A stretch of DNA of 29,198 bases from CAZNKO01 sp964573855 (GTDB lineage: Bacteria > Patescibacteriota > Patescibacteriia > UBA9934 > GWF2-40-263). Under the pieces are notes generated by a model. That model was not told the origin of the DNA. It made no database searches and was given only the letters and a program-made list of their open reading frames with translations. Below are positions 13,817-21,896 of the stretch, piece after piece; position 1 is the stretch's first letter, and each line of letters starts with the position of its first letter. The position numbers and the translations under genes are program-made. The stretch lies in contig CAZNKO010000007.1 in assembly GCA_964573855.1 (NCBI GenBank), forward strand, positions 1 through 29,198, written 5' to 3'.

Positions 13817-15196
13817 ATGCTCGAAGGCGTTCAGAAAATTCATGTGATCGGGGTGGGCGGCATTGGAATTTCGGCAGTTGCGAAGTTGCTGCTCTCGCGC
13901 GGGAAAAAAGTGACGGGTTCTGATTTGCACGTTTCCGCGATCACAAAGGCCGTGGAAAAAGCCGGCGGCAAGATTTTTTCAGGTCATGCGGCTTCGAACG
14001 TCGCGGATGACACCGAGCTCATCCTTTATTCTCCGGCCGTGCAGGAGACGAACGTAGAACGTCAGCGCGCAAAAGAATTTGATATTCCGCAGATGTCGTA
14101 TCCGGAATTTTTGGGGGAACTCTCAAAGGAATATTCGACGATCGTTGTGACGGGCACGAATGGGAAGTCGACGACAACCGCGATGCTCGGCCTCATGCTC
14201 GAGGCCGCGGGCTATGACCCGACCGTGATCGTGGGTTCGCTCGTTCCGTCGTTTCCCATGGGGAACCTTCGTCTTGGCAAAGGCCGTTTTTTCGTGGTCG
14301 AGGGCTGCGAATATCGGGCGCATATGATGCACCTCCATCCCGAAATGATCGTGCTCACTAATATCGAGGAAGATCATCTTGATTATTACCGTGATCTCGC
14401 CCATATCCGCGAAACCTTTCAAACATTCGTCGAGAAGCTCAAGGGAAAAGGACTGCTCATCCGGAATGCGAATGACCCCGAGTCCACAAAGATCAAGACG
14501 GATCGCGATGTCACGTTTGGGTATAAATCGAAATCCGATTACGTCGCACGGAATCGCAAAATAGAAACGGGGAGTCAGTCATTCTCGCTTTTTCGTCTTG
14601 GAGATAAAGAAGAAATGATCGGGCGTGTGGATTTGAAAATTCCCGGGCTTTTTAATGTTATGAATGCGACCGCGGCGATTGCGGGAGCGCTCGAGCTTGG
14701 GGTGCCGTTTGAGACGTGCGCCGCAGTTCTCAAAAATTTTACCGGCATCTGGCGTCGGTTTGAGCGGGTGGGTGTTTGGAAAGGGGCGGACGTCATTTCG
14801 GATTACGGCCACCATCCGACCGCCATTCGGGACACCGTCGAGGCTGCGCGCGAGTTTTTTCCGGGACGACGAATTGTCCTGTGTTTTCAACCCCATCAAC
14901 ATTCGCGAACAAAAGAACTCCTCGATCAATTCGTGGAAACCGTGCACGATGCAGATGTGATCGTGGTGCCGGAGATTTATAAGGTGGTCGGCCGGACCGA
15001 GAAAGAGGAGAAGGAAGTGTCGAGCCGCGACATTGTCGATCGGATCAAGAAAAAGGATCCCGCAAAGGAAATTCACTACGCGAAGGATTTGAAAGACGCG
15101 GAAAAGATTTTGCGCGATCTCGTAAAACCTGCCGATGTGCTCATCATTCAGGGCGCGGGAGACGTAGACGATCTCGCGAGAAAAATTGCATCCTAG
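13817..15196 (+). CDS. murC: UDP-N-acetylmuramate-L-alanine ligase
   Basis: A cytoplasmic peptidoglycan precursor enzyme that adds L-Ala to UDP-MurNAc using ATP. The Rossmann start IHVIGVGGIGISAVAKLLL, the ATP loop VVTGTNGKSTTTAM (about residue 112), SDYGHHPTAI and FQPHQHSRT all fit MurC. The loop reads GTNGKS rather than the more usual GTHGKT. At 459 residues the length is standard. Mpl, a relative, is less likely because of YGHHPT and FQPHQHSRT. The gene opens a plus-strand run with DUF559, murB and hpf, and is divergent from glyA. Confidence 0.94.
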   Translation: MLEGVQKIHVIGVGGIGISAVAKLLLSRGKKVTGSDLHVSAITKAVEKAGGKIFSGHAASNVADDTELILYSPAVQETNVERQRAKEFDIPQMSYPEFLGELSKEYSTIVVTGTNGKSTTTAMLGLMLEAAGYDPTVIVGSLVPSFPMGNLRLGKGRFFVVEGCEYRAHMMHLHPEMIVLTNIEEDHLDYYRDLAHIRETFQTFVEKLKGKGLLIRNANDPESTKIKTDRDVTFGYKSKSDYVARNRKIETGSQSFSLFRLGDKEEMIGRVDLKIPGLFNVMNATAAIAGALELGVPFETCAAVLKNFTGIWRRFERVGVWKGADVISDYGHHPTAIRDTVEAAREFFPGRRIVLCFQPHQHSRTKELLDQFVETVHDADVIVVPEIYKVVGRTEKEEKEVSSRDIVDRIKKKDPAKEIHYAKDLKDAEKILRDLVKPADVLIIQGAGDVDDLARKIAS

Positions 15197-15199
15197 CAT

Positions 15200-15255
15200 G
15201 TCCCCCTATATAGGGGGACGACAGGGGGTACTCGATCTAAGGGACAACAGGGGGT
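15200..15255 (+). repeat. Palindromic repeat, one full and one partial copy, before the DUF559 gene
   Basis: The full copy is TCCCCCTA-ta-TAGGGGGA followed by CGACAGGGGGTA (to 15230). The partial copy (15240-15255) has only GGGACAACAGGGGGT. The second one ends directly at the DUF559 start codon and supplies its G-rich ribosome-binding context. Confidence 0.8.
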
Positions 15256-15642
15256 ATGCGATATCAATATAATTCTCCAGAAAATAAAGATCGTCGCCGC
15301 GAGCTTCGCGGTGAAATGCCAGAAGCTGAGCAAAAAATGTGGCAGGTGATTCGCGGTAAGCAGTTAGAAGGATTTAAGTTCCGTCGCCAATATGGAATAG
15401 GGCCTTACATTATTGATTTTTACTGCCCCGAAAAGAGAGTTGCTATAGAGATTGACGGAGACAGCCATTATGAACCTTCAGCAATTCTTTATGATCGTCA
15501 GCGCGATGATTATCTTAAGTCATGCGGTGTAGATATTTTACGTTTTACAAACCTCGACGTACAGTTGAATCTTGATTCTGTTGCAGAACGTATCCTTGAG
15601 TATTTTCATCAAGATCAAAATACCTCCCCTAACCCCTCCTAA
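15256..15642 (+). CDS. DUF559 endonuclease-like protein
   Basis: A 128-residue protein of the DUF559 family, which has a Vsr/restriction-endonuclease-like fold. Visible are LRGEMPEAEQKMWQVIRGKQL, FKFRRQYGIGPYIIDFYCPEK and the acidic core VAIEIDGDSHY (D54, E65, D67 as likely metal ligands), then a conserved Asp/Leu-rich end (YLKSCGVDILRFTN). The gene is more AT-rich than murC and murB around it. Its start codon abuts one palindromic repeat and its last codons (QNTSPNPS) and stop lie in another. This suggests the gene and repeats travelled together. A nicking activity is plausible from the fold but unproven. Confidence 0.8.
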   Translation: MRYQYNSPENKDRRRELRGEMPEAEQKMWQVIRGKQLEGFKFRRQYGIGPYIIDFYCPEKRVAIEIDGDSHYEPSAILYDRQRDDYLKSCGVDILRFTNLDVQLNLDSVAERILEYFHQDQNTSPNPS

Positions 15643-15654
15643 ATTAGGAGGGGA
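15621..15654 (-). repeat. Palindromic repeat at the DUF559 gene end
   Basis: On the minus strand CCCCTCCTAA/TTAGGAGGGG form a stem followed by TTAGGGGAGGTA. This is the same stem-plus-G-rich-tail design as the other copies, in opposite orientation. It overlaps the DUF559 stop codon. Confidence 0.75.
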
Positions 15655-15668
15655 ATTCAAGATCGCGT

Positions 15669-15700
15669 GTCCCCCTAGAATAGGGGGACAACAGGGGGTA
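15669..15700 (+). repeat. Palindromic repeat before murB
   Basis: TCCCCCTA-gaa-TAGGGGGA followed by CAACAGGGGGTA, nearly the same as the copy at 15201-15230. It ends seven bases before the murB ATG, so AGGGGG may act as the murB ribosome-binding site. Confidence 0.8.
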
Positions 15701-15706
15701 CAGAAT

Positions 15707-16672
15707 ATGACAAACATGCTTTCACAACTCAAAATGATTTTCGGCGATCGTTTTAAGGAGAACGAGCCGCTGGCGAAGTACACCAATTTCCGGCTCGGCG
15801 GACCCGCGCGGTGGTTTGTGGACACAAAGACGGTGGAGGAGATTCAGCAGGCGCTTGAGATTGCGAAAAAAAATCAGGTGCCATGGTTTGTGTTGGGTGG
15901 GGGATCGAATACGCTTGTGAGTGACAAAGGATTTGAGGGACTCGTGATTCGGATCGTGATGCGACACCACACGATTCAAGGCACGAGCGTTGTGGCCGAG
16001 GCTGGCGACATTTCGGTCGCGCTCGCGCGTGCGACGGCCGAGGCTGGGCTCGCGGGATTCACCTGGGCCATCTCGCTTCCAGGTACCATTGGAGGAGCGG
16101 TCCGCGGAAACGCCGGCTGTTTCGGCGGGGAAATGAAGGATGTGGTGAAGGGGGTCAAGGTTCTTCGCGGCGGAGAGGTGATCGAGCTTTCAAAAAAAGA
16201 TTTGAAATTTAGCTACCGCGAATCCGCGATCAAACATTCCGAAGATATTGTTTTGTCAGCCACACTCGAATTGAAGCGTGGAGACGCGACCATCTTGAAG
16301 AAACAGCTGGAGGAAATGCTTGGGAAACGGAAGGCGACCCAGCCGCTCTACGCAGGTTCGGCCGGCTGCATGTTCAAAAATTTCGAATTTAAGGACGAAA
16401 AGGATCTTGAAAAATTAAAAAAGGAAGCGGACATTCCGATCGAGATGCTTAGAGACAAGCGTCTCTCGTGCGGTTGGCTTATTGATCAAATGGATTTGAA
16501 AGGAAAAAAAATCGGTGGCGCAGAGATCAGCCCCGAGCATGCTAATTTTGTCATTAACGTGGGCGGTGCCACAGCCGATGACGTGGTCCAACTCACGGCC
16601 TACGTCAAAACCCAGGCTCGGAATCGTTTTGGCATTCAACTTCAAGAAGAGGTACAGTATTTAGGGTTTTGA
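15707..16672 (+). CDS. murB: UDP-N-acetylenolpyruvoylglucosamine reductase
   Basis: A FAD enzyme that makes UDP-MurNAc from UDP-GlcNAc-enolpyruvate, the step before MurC. Seen are YTNFRLGGPARWFVD, the FAD loop VLGGGSNTLVSD, SLPGTIGGAVRGNAG, AGSAGCMFKNF, and ISPEHANFVINVGGAT near the end. The catalytic Ser of E. coli MurB (GSFFKNP) aligns with Cys here (GCMFKNF), a change compatible with proton donation. I use ATG 15707; the frame is open further upstream through repeat sequence, and ATG 15716 is another option. Confidence 0.94.
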   Translation: MTNMLSQLKMIFGDRFKENEPLAKYTNFRLGGPARWFVDTKTVEEIQQALEIAKKNQVPWFVLGGGSNTLVSDKGFEGLVIRIVMRHHTIQGTSVVAEAGDISVALARATAEAGLAGFTWAISLPGTIGGAVRGNAGCFGGEMKDVVKGVKVLRGGEVIELSKKDLKFSYRESAIKHSEDIVLSATLELKRGDATILKKQLEEMLGKRKATQPLYAGSAGCMFKNFEFKDEKDLEKLKKEADIPIEMLRDKRLSCGWLIDQMDLKGKKIGGAEISPEHANFVINVGGATADDVVQLTAYVKTQARNRFGIQLQEEVQYLGF

Positions 16673-16690
16673 TATTTCATTACGACGATT

Positions 16691-17035
16691 ATGAACGTCA
16701 TTTCCGTGAAAGGGACAAATCTCGACCTGACGGAGGCGATTAAAAATTATCTCGACAAGAAACTCGCGAGTCTCGAAAAGCTCGTGCAGGATTTCGAGCC
16801 GGTCGCGGAGGTTATGGTCGAGGTCGGCAAGAGCTCGAAGCACCACAACAAAGGGCCGTACATGCGCTGCGAGTTCACGATGCATGTTCCACGGGAAGTG
16901 CTGCGTGCGGAAGGAGAGCGCGAGGATTTGTACGAAGCGATTGACGTTGTCACAGAAGAATTAAAGCGCCAGATTAAGACGTTTAAAGATCGTCTTCAGG
17001 ACAAACATCGCGGCCCGCGGCCGGGGAAAGAATAG
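16691..17035 (+). CDS. hpf: Ribosome hibernation promoting factor (HPF/RaiA family)
   Basis: A 114-residue ribosome-binding protein of the S30AE family that silences idle ribosomes. The N-terminus VISVKGTNLDLTEAIKNYLDKKLASLEKL and the DLYEAIDVVTEELKRQIKTFKDR helix are characteristic. It is the short form with no C-terminal dimerisation domain. It lies 18 bases after murB and one base before the Nudix gene. Confidence 0.93.
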   Translation: MNVISVKGTNLDLTEAIKNYLDKKLASLEKLVQDFEPVAEVMVEVGKSSKHHNKGPYMRCEFTMHVPREVLRAEGEREDLYEAIDVVTEELKRQIKTFKDRLQDKHRGPRPGKE

Positions 17036-17036
17036 T

Positions 17037-17438
17037 ATGGGTGAACGGCCAAAGGTTGGCATTGGCGTGATCATCAGGAAGGACGGGAAAATCCTTCTTG
17101 GGAAAAGAAAAGGAGGTCATGGGTCAGGGGCATGGGCGCCGCCCGGAGGGCATTTGGAGTTTGGAGAGTCCTGGGAGGAGTGTGCAAGGCGAGAAGTGAA
17201 AGAAGAAACAGGTGTTACGGTCTCTGATGTTCGATTTGTGACAGCCACGAACGAGGTGTATCCAGTTCGCGGAACTCATTACGTGACTCTTTTTATGGTT
17301 TGCGATTTCGCTCTCGACGAACCCATGAATCTTGAACCAGACAAATGTGAAGACTGGCAGTGGTTTTCCTGGAACGATCTTCCTCGCCCCTTGTTTCTTC
17401 CCATGGAAAATCTTCTGAAACAAGGATTTCGGCCGTAA
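17037..17438 (+). CDS. Nudix hydrolase
   Basis: A 133-residue nucleotide-diphosphate hydrolase. The Nudix box is complete: GGHLEFGES then CARREVKEETG. The start VGIGVIIRKDGKILLGKRKG and the family-like GAWAPPGGHLE resemble MutT/NUDT15-type pyrophosphatases that clean or regulate nucleotide pools. The substrate is not predictable. It starts one base after the hpf stop and is probably coupled to it. Confidence 0.88.
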   Translation: MGERPKVGIGVIIRKDGKILLGKRKGGHGSGAWAPPGGHLEFGESWEECARREVKEETGVTVSDVRFVTATNEVYPVRGTHYVTLFMVCDFALDEPMNLEPDKCEDWQWFSWNDLPRPLFLPMENLLKQGFRP

Positions 17439-17441
17439 CCC

Positions 17442-17470
17442 TTGTTTTTTTACGCTGAAAACTGCATACT
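17442..17470 (+). promoter_or_regulatory. Promoter of secA
   Basis: TTGTTT (17442-17447) and CATACT (17465-17470) are 17 bases apart; CATACT ends nine bases before the secA ATG. No Shine-Dalgarno is seen. Confidence 0.5.
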
Positions 17471-17479
17471 TCTCGTGTT

Positions 17480-20347
17480 ATGCAGAAGATTTTGAACGCC
17501 ATATTCGGCGATCCGAACAAGAAAGTCGTGGATGCTTTGCGTCGGGACGTGGAGAAAATCAACGCATTTGAGTCGAAGATTCAAGCGTTGAGCGATGAGG
17601 ATTTGAAGGCAAAGACTGTGGAGTTTCGAGCGCGCTTAAATGATGGCGAGGCGCTCGATGATTTGGTTTACGAAGCTTTTGCGGTTGTGCGTGAGGCGGC
17701 ACGGCGCCAATTGGGCCAGCGGCATTTTGATGTTCAGCTCATGGGCGGTCTTGTTTTGCACCGCCGCGGGATTGCGGAAATGCGCACAGGTGAAGGCAAA
17801 ACGCTGACCGCGACCGCACCGCTCTACGCGAACGCTTTGATGAATAAAGGCTGCCATCTCGTGACCGTGAACGATTATCTTGCAAAACGCGATGCGGTCT
17901 GGATGGGACAGGTGTTCCACGCCCTCGGACTCTCGGTCGGCTGTATCTCGCACGAAGGCGGATTTCTTTACGATCCAAAATTTAAACATGAGCCGGTAAC
18001 CCCTCTTTTATCCCCCCTTGGAAAGGGGGGAAACAGGGGGGTACTCGAGGAACACGATAAGGAGCGCGATGAGACCGGTGCGTTCCGGATCCATAAGGAT
18101 TTTTTGCGTCCGGTGAGTCGCAAGGAGGCGTATAGTGCGGACATCACCTACGGCACGAACAACGAATTCGGATTTGATTATCTGCGCGACAACATGGTCG
18201 CGACGGTTGATCAATGCGTGATCCGCGGATTGCATTATGCGATCGTGGACGAGGTTGACTCCATCTTGATTGATGAAGCGCGGACCCCGCTTATCATTTC
18301 TGCGCCAGCCGAAGAGTCGAGCACGATCTATCAGAAGTTTGCCGCGATCGCTCGGACGCTCAAGGAGAACATGGATTACAATGTGGATGAAAAGATGCGC
18401 ACTGCAACCTATACGGAGCAGGGGATTGAAAAGGTGGAGAAAGCGCTCGGAGTGGACAACATGTATGCCTCGGGCTCGAACCTCCAGTACTACGCGGACA
18501 CGGCGCTCCGAGCACATGCGTTGTTCAAGCGCGATGTACAGTACGTCGTCAAAGATGGACAGATTGTGATCGTGGACGAGTTCACGGGGCGCATGATGCC
18601 AGGCCGCCGGTACTCGGAAGGGATCCATCAAGCGATCGAGGCGAAGGAAGGAGTCGAGATCCAAAACGAGAGCCAAACGCTTGCGACCATCACGTTCCAG
18701 AATTTTTTCCGCATGTACGACAAGCTTGCGGGCATGACGGGCACGGCCGCGACCGAGGCCGAAGAGTTTGCGAAGATTTATACGCTCGACGTGACGAGCG
18801 TTCCGACCCACCGAGACAATCAGCGTAAAGATTTGCCAGATCGCGTGTACAAAAATGAACTTGGGAAGTTTCAGGCGGTCATTCAGGATGTGAAAGAGCG
18901 ACACGAGAAGGGTCAGCCGATTCTGATCGGCACGGTTTCGATTGAAAAGAACGAACTTTTAGGCACCCTCCTCGAGCGGGAAGGGATCCCATTCAACATG
19001 CTGAACGCAAAGAACCACGAGAAGGAAGCCGAGTACATCGCGCAGGCTGGCCGCAAGGGCGCCGTTACACTCGCAACCAACATGGCCGGCCGCGGCGTGG
19101 ACATCATGCTCGGTGGCAATCCGCCGGATGCCAAAACATCCGAAGAAGTGAAGGCCGCGGGAGGTCTCCATGTGATCGGCACGGAGCGGCACGAATCGCG
19201 GCGCATTGATAACCAGCTTCGAGGCCGTTCTGGGCGCCAGGGCGACCCTGGAAGCACCCAGTTTTACGTTTCCATGGAGGATGATTTGATGCGCATTTTC
19301 GGCTCGGATCGAGTCAAAGGCATCATGGATCGGTTAGGCATCCCAGACGACATGCCGATTGAGAACAAAATGGTTACGAATTCGATTGAAAAAGCCCAGC
19401 AGCGTGTCGAGGGTCACAACTTTGATATTCGGAAACACTTGCTCGAATACGACGACGTGTTGAACAAGCACCGCGAAGTCGTGTATCGCCGCCGCCGGGA
19501 GATTCTTGAGGCGTCTGCGGGAGAACTAACCGCGATCAAGGACAAGATTTTGGAGTTGATTGAGGAAGAAGTGGAGCAAGTTGTTCTCTTCCACACCGGC
19601 GAAGACGTTCCCCTCCTTACCAAGGAGGGGCAAGGGGAGGTTGCCGGTGGAACGAAAACGGACTGGAATCCGAAAGAGATTATCGAAGTCGTCTCAACGA
19701 TCGTCCAGCTCACGGACGTGGAGAAAGTAGCGCTCGCGGGCGAACTCTCGTTTCAGGACACAAAGGATCGGGCGCACCTTGCAGGACAGCGTTCGCGGCT
19801 TATTGATGACATCATGCGGGCTGTAAAGCGGACCTACGAGGAAATCGAAAAACAATTTGAAGACCGCGCGCAGCTGCATCGTGTTGAGAAAGGAGTAATT
19901 CTTCAAGCAATCGATATTCTTTGGATTGATCACTTGGCTGCGATGGGGGCTCTCCGCACCGGAATTGGTCTCCAAGGCTATGCCCAGCGCGACCCGCTTG
20001 TTGAATACAAAAAAGAGTCATACGGCATGTTCCAGCGCCTCCTCGCCTCTGTGAACCAAGAGATCGTGTACTCCTTCTTCAAAGCGGCAAAACACGCAAT
20101 CAACTCCCGCGCCGCGATGCAACTCTCTCGCTCACTCCTCGAGCGCGCCGGCATCCAACTCATGGGCGCTGCGAAAGAGTCCGGAAATAATGCGCGTCCC
20201 CCTTCCCAAGTCACCGCCTCTGGCGGGATCCCGTCCAACGGCGGGAGGGAACAACAGGGGGTTGTCGGTTCGACCAAAAAAGTGGGCCGCAACGACCCTT
20301 GCCCTTGTGGATCGGGGAAAAAGTATAAAAAGTGCCACGGGGCATAA
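17480..20347 (+). CDS. secA: Preprotein translocase ATPase SecA
   Basis: The motor of the Sec export pathway at the inner membrane. Visible are Walker A MRTGEGKT, VNDYLAKRD, ITYGTNNEFGFDYLRDNM, the DEAD-type VDEVDSILIDEARTPL, the NMAGRGVDI and LRGRSGRQGDPG motifs, and the C-terminal zinc tail DPCPCGSGKKYKKCHGA, which binds SecB or ribosomes elsewhere. The product is 955 residues. Part of the length comes from three in-frame palindromic repeats at about residues 172-188 (PLLSPLGKGGNRGV), 709-721 (VPLLTKEGQGEV) and 905-928 (the linker before the zinc tail). None breaks the frame or a known motif. Confidence 0.97.
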   Translation: MQKILNAIFGDPNKKVVDALRRDVEKINAFESKIQALSDEDLKAKTVEFRARLNDGEALDDLVYEAFAVVREAARRQLGQRHFDVQLMGGLVLHRRGIAEMRTGEGKTLTATAPLYANALMNKGCHLVTVNDYLAKRDAVWMGQVFHALGLSVGCISHEGGFLYDPKFKHEPVTPLLSPLGKGGNRGVLEEHDKERDETGAFRIHKDFLRPVSRKEAYSADITYGTNNEFGFDYLRDNMVATVDQCVIRGLHYAIVDEVDSILIDEARTPLIISAPAEESSTIYQKFAAIARTLKENMDYNVDEKMRTATYTEQGIEKVEKALGVDNMYASGSNLQYYADTALRAHALFKRDVQYVVKDGQIVIVDEFTGRMMPGRRYSEGIHQAIEAKEGVEIQNESQTLATITFQNFFRMYDKLAGMTGTAATEAEEFAKIYTLDVTSVPTHRDNQRKDLPDRVYKNELGKFQAVIQDVKERHEKGQPILIGTVSIEKNELLGTLLEREGIPFNMLNAKNHEKEAEYIAQAGRKGAVTLATNMAGRGVDIMLGGNPPDAKTSEEVKAAGGLHVIGTERHESRRIDNQLRGRSGRQGDPGSTQFYVSMEDDLMRIFGSDRVKGIMDRLGIPDDMPIENKMVTNSIEKAQQRVEGHNFDIRKHLLEYDDVLNKHREVVYRRRREILEASAGELTAIKDKILELIEEEVEQVVLFHTGEDVPLLTKEGQGEVAGGTKTDWNPKEIIEVVSTIVQLTDVEKVALAGELSFQDTKDRAHLAGQRSRLIDDIMRAVKRTYEEIEKQFEDRAQLHRVEKGVILQAIDILWIDHLAAMGALRTGIGLQGYAQRDPLVEYKKESYGMFQRLLASVNQEIVYSFFKAAKHAINSRAAMQLSRSLLERAGIQLMGAAKESGNNARPPSQVTASGGIPSNGGREQQGVVGSTKKVGRNDPCPCGSGKKYKKCHGA
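17997..18043 (+). repeat. Palindromic repeat translated in secA (copy 1)
   Basis: TCCCCCCTT-gg-AAAGGGGGGA followed by AACAGGGGGGTA. The left side GTAACCCCTC partly mirrors the tail, making a roughly 47-nt palindrome read in frame. Confidence 0.8.
19608..19642 (+). repeat. Palindromic repeat translated in secA (copy 2)
   Basis: CCCCTCCTT-acc-AAGGAGGGG followed by CAAGGGGAGGTT. It has the same stem type as the copy at 15621-15654 and is read as PLLTKEGQGEV. Confidence 0.8.
20196..20263 (+). repeat. Nested palindromic repeats translated in the secA linker (copy 3)
   Basis: An outer repeat (TCCCCCTTCCC ... GGAGGGAACAACAGGGGGTT) is split by a GC-rich unit CCGCC-tct-GGCGGGATCCCG...CGGCGGG like the one in tagO. 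The whole is read in frame in the flexible linker before the SecA zinc tail. Confidence 0.7.
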
Positions 20348-20390
20348 ACTATGGGGACTTATATACAACGTTACCCTTGAAAAGGTATAC

Positions 20391-20419
20391 TTGACTCACG
20401 ATGCCTTTCCTGATAAAAA
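20391..20419 (+). promoter_or_regulatory. Promoter of the hicBA pair
   Basis: TTGACT (20391-20396), a 17-base spacer, then TAAAAA (20414-20419), about 37 bases before the hicB ATG. No secA terminator was seen before it. Confidence 0.5.
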
Positions 20420-20455
20420 AGTATCTAATAGTTTGAAAACATCCAAGAAAATCTT

Positions 20456-20848
20456 ATGGCTTTGATGTCTCCTATCAAGTATCGCCTGCACCGAATCAAA
20501 GAAGCTATATTCGGTGACAACGAAATCATCTACGAAGTCTTGATTCATCACAAGGCTAATTTACCGAACACCGGCGTACAAGTAGCCTGGGAACGTGAAG
20601 GAGATTTTATCGTTGGAAAAATTCTCGTTGGCGATGAAACTTTCGTGGCTCAAGGACGTTCTGCTAAAGAATTTGTTGAGGAGGTGAACGACACATTGTA
20701 TGCAGCTTATAGGATCCCCCTTAAGTATGCAGAGCAACTTGGTGGAGACTACAGACTGACCCCACCCAAGCAAGAATTCGAGGCTTTGAATAACAAAGCG
20801 ATCAAGAAGTCGAATCTTGCTTTTGGCCATGTTGAAGTCCGCGCATAA
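20456..20848 (+). CDS. hicB: HicB-like antitoxin
   Basis: A 130-residue protein directly before a HicA-like toxin. The central region, VLIHHKANLPNTGVQVAWEREGDFIVGKI and FVAQGRSAKEFVEEVNDTL, fits the partially degraded RNase-H-like fold of HicB antitoxins. The C-terminal part is less clear, and I see no ribbon-helix-helix signature. AT-rich relative to secA. A second ATG lies at 20465. The order antitoxin-then-toxin is the reverse of many hicAB operons. Confidence 0.6.
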   Translation: MALMSPIKYRLHRIKEAIFGDNEIIYEVLIHHKANLPNTGVQVAWEREGDFIVGKILVGDETFVAQGRSAKEFVEEVNDTLYAAYRIPLKYAEQLGGDYRLTPPKQEFEALNNKAIKKSNLAFGHVEVRA

Positions 20849-20853
20849 TCCCT

Positions 20854-21102
20854 ATGGGGGAGTACGCCGACGTAAAAAGGAACAGGGTTTTGGCTCTTCT
20901 TAAATGGTTGAATACATTAGACGGTTTTGAAGTGAGCACCGGCGGAAGACATCAATGGGTCATCAATCACGTTACATGGAAAAGACCCTTCCCTATCACT
21001 TTCAAATTTAATGTCGTTAGCAAGGTTTACATTAAGGAATTGGTAAAGAAGGTCGTCGCAACCGGAGCTTGCTCCAAAGAAGAATTCAATGAACACCTGT
21101 AA
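20854..21102 (+). CDS. hicA: HicA-like toxin
   Basis: An 82-residue protein with a HicA-type dsRBD-like fold. The conserved region is GFEVSTGGRHQWVINH, whose His (GGRHQW) matches the catalytic His of HicA mRNA interferases, followed by PFPITFKFNVVSKVYIKELVKKV. It begins five bases after the hicB stop and is probably co-transcribed. The predicted action is ribosome-independent mRNA cleavage, held off by HicB. Confidence 0.68.
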   Translation: MGEYADVKRNRVLALLKWLNTLDGFEVSTGGRHQWVINHVTWKRPFPITFKFNVVSKVYIKELVKKVVATGACSKEEFNEHL

Positions 21103-21171
21103 TAAAATGACTTATATCCACTAGTCGAAGATGATCAAGAAACTGAAGGTGACAAGGAAATACGAGAAACG

Positions 21172-21197
21172 AAAAAAGAGCTAAAAACTCTTTTTTG
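21172..21197 (+). terminator. Intrinsic terminator after hicBA
   Basis: AAAAAAGAG (21172-21180) pairs with CTCTTTTTT (21188-21196), giving a T-rich 3' side. It is near-symmetric and could work in both directions. Confidence 0.65.
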
Positions 21198-21213
21198 CTA
21201 GGGTAGCTTTGAA

Positions 21214-21219
21214 TATAAG
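21214..21219 (+). promoter_or_regulatory. -10 box of the peptidase E gene
   Basis: TATAAG ends nine bases before the ATG at 21229. The -35 region is a T run with no good hexamer. A leaderless message is implied. Confidence 0.45.
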
Positions 21220-21228
21220 TCCCAAACT

Positions 21229-21891
21229 ATGAAACTCCTTCTTACTTCTGGGGGAATCACGAACAAATCGATCGCAAAAGCGTTGTTTGAATTGGTTGGG
21301 AAGAAACCAGAAGAGACTTCACTTGTCTTTATTCCGACCGCAGCGAATGTGGAAATGGGAGACAAGAGTTGGTTTATTGATGACCTCATGAATTTGAAAA
21401 AGCAAAATTTTAAGTCGATCGACATTGCAGACATTTCTGCGGTCGACAAAAAAATCTGGTTGCCGAAGTTTGAAGCCGCCGATGTTCTCTTTTTTGAGGG
21501 CGGGGACTCGGCCCATCTGATGAAATGGATGAACCAGTCGGGACTGGTGTCGATTCTGCCGGATCTTTTGAAAACAAAACTCTATGTTGGCCTTAGCGCG
21601 GGAAGCATGGTCACATGCAAGAGTTTATTGATGAGGACGTTGAAAACAATTTACGGGGAGGATACCTTAAATAAATTTGAAAATCCTCAAGCGCTCGGAT
21701 TCGTTGACTTTTATTTCTTTCCGCACCTCAATTCACCTCATTTTACGAAAAGGTTGGAACCGATCATTCGTGAAGCGACCAAAGGAATGTCCGAGAAAAT
21801 TTACGTCCTTGATGATCAATCCGCTTTGAAAGTAGTCGACGGCAAGGTGGAAGCCATAAGTGAAGGAAAGTGGTTCGTGATCAACGGATGA
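21229..21891 (+). CDS. Peptidase E-like (S51 family) protein
   Basis: A 220-residue member of the S51 serine peptidases (dipeptidase E, cyanophycinase), which cleave Asp-X or related bonds. The nucleophile elbow GLSAGSMVTC (Ser123), the upstream FFEGGDSAHLM and the FPHLNSPHF His region fit. It starts MKLLLTSGGITN. The true substrate is unknown. It is followed five bases later by a bcp-like start fragment, suggesting that it once stood next to a bcp gene. Confidence 0.8.
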   Translation: MKLLLTSGGITNKSIAKALFELVGKKPEETSLVFIPTAANVEMGDKSWFIDDLMNLKKQNFKSIDIADISAVDKKIWLPKFEAADVLFFEGGDSAHLMKWMNQSGLVSILPDLLKTKLYVGLSAGSMVTCKSLLMRTLKTIYGEDTLNKFENPQALGFVDFYFFPHLNSPHFTKRLEPIIREATKGMSEKIYVLDDQSALKVVDGKVEAISEGKWFVING

Positions 21892-21896
21892 ATTTT

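Noticed and set aside
15572..15706. N-terminal extension of MurB into repeat sequence
   Set aside because: The added residues are translated repeat (LTPPKLGGEF type). ATG 15707 has a G-rich ribosome-binding context and matches MurB length.
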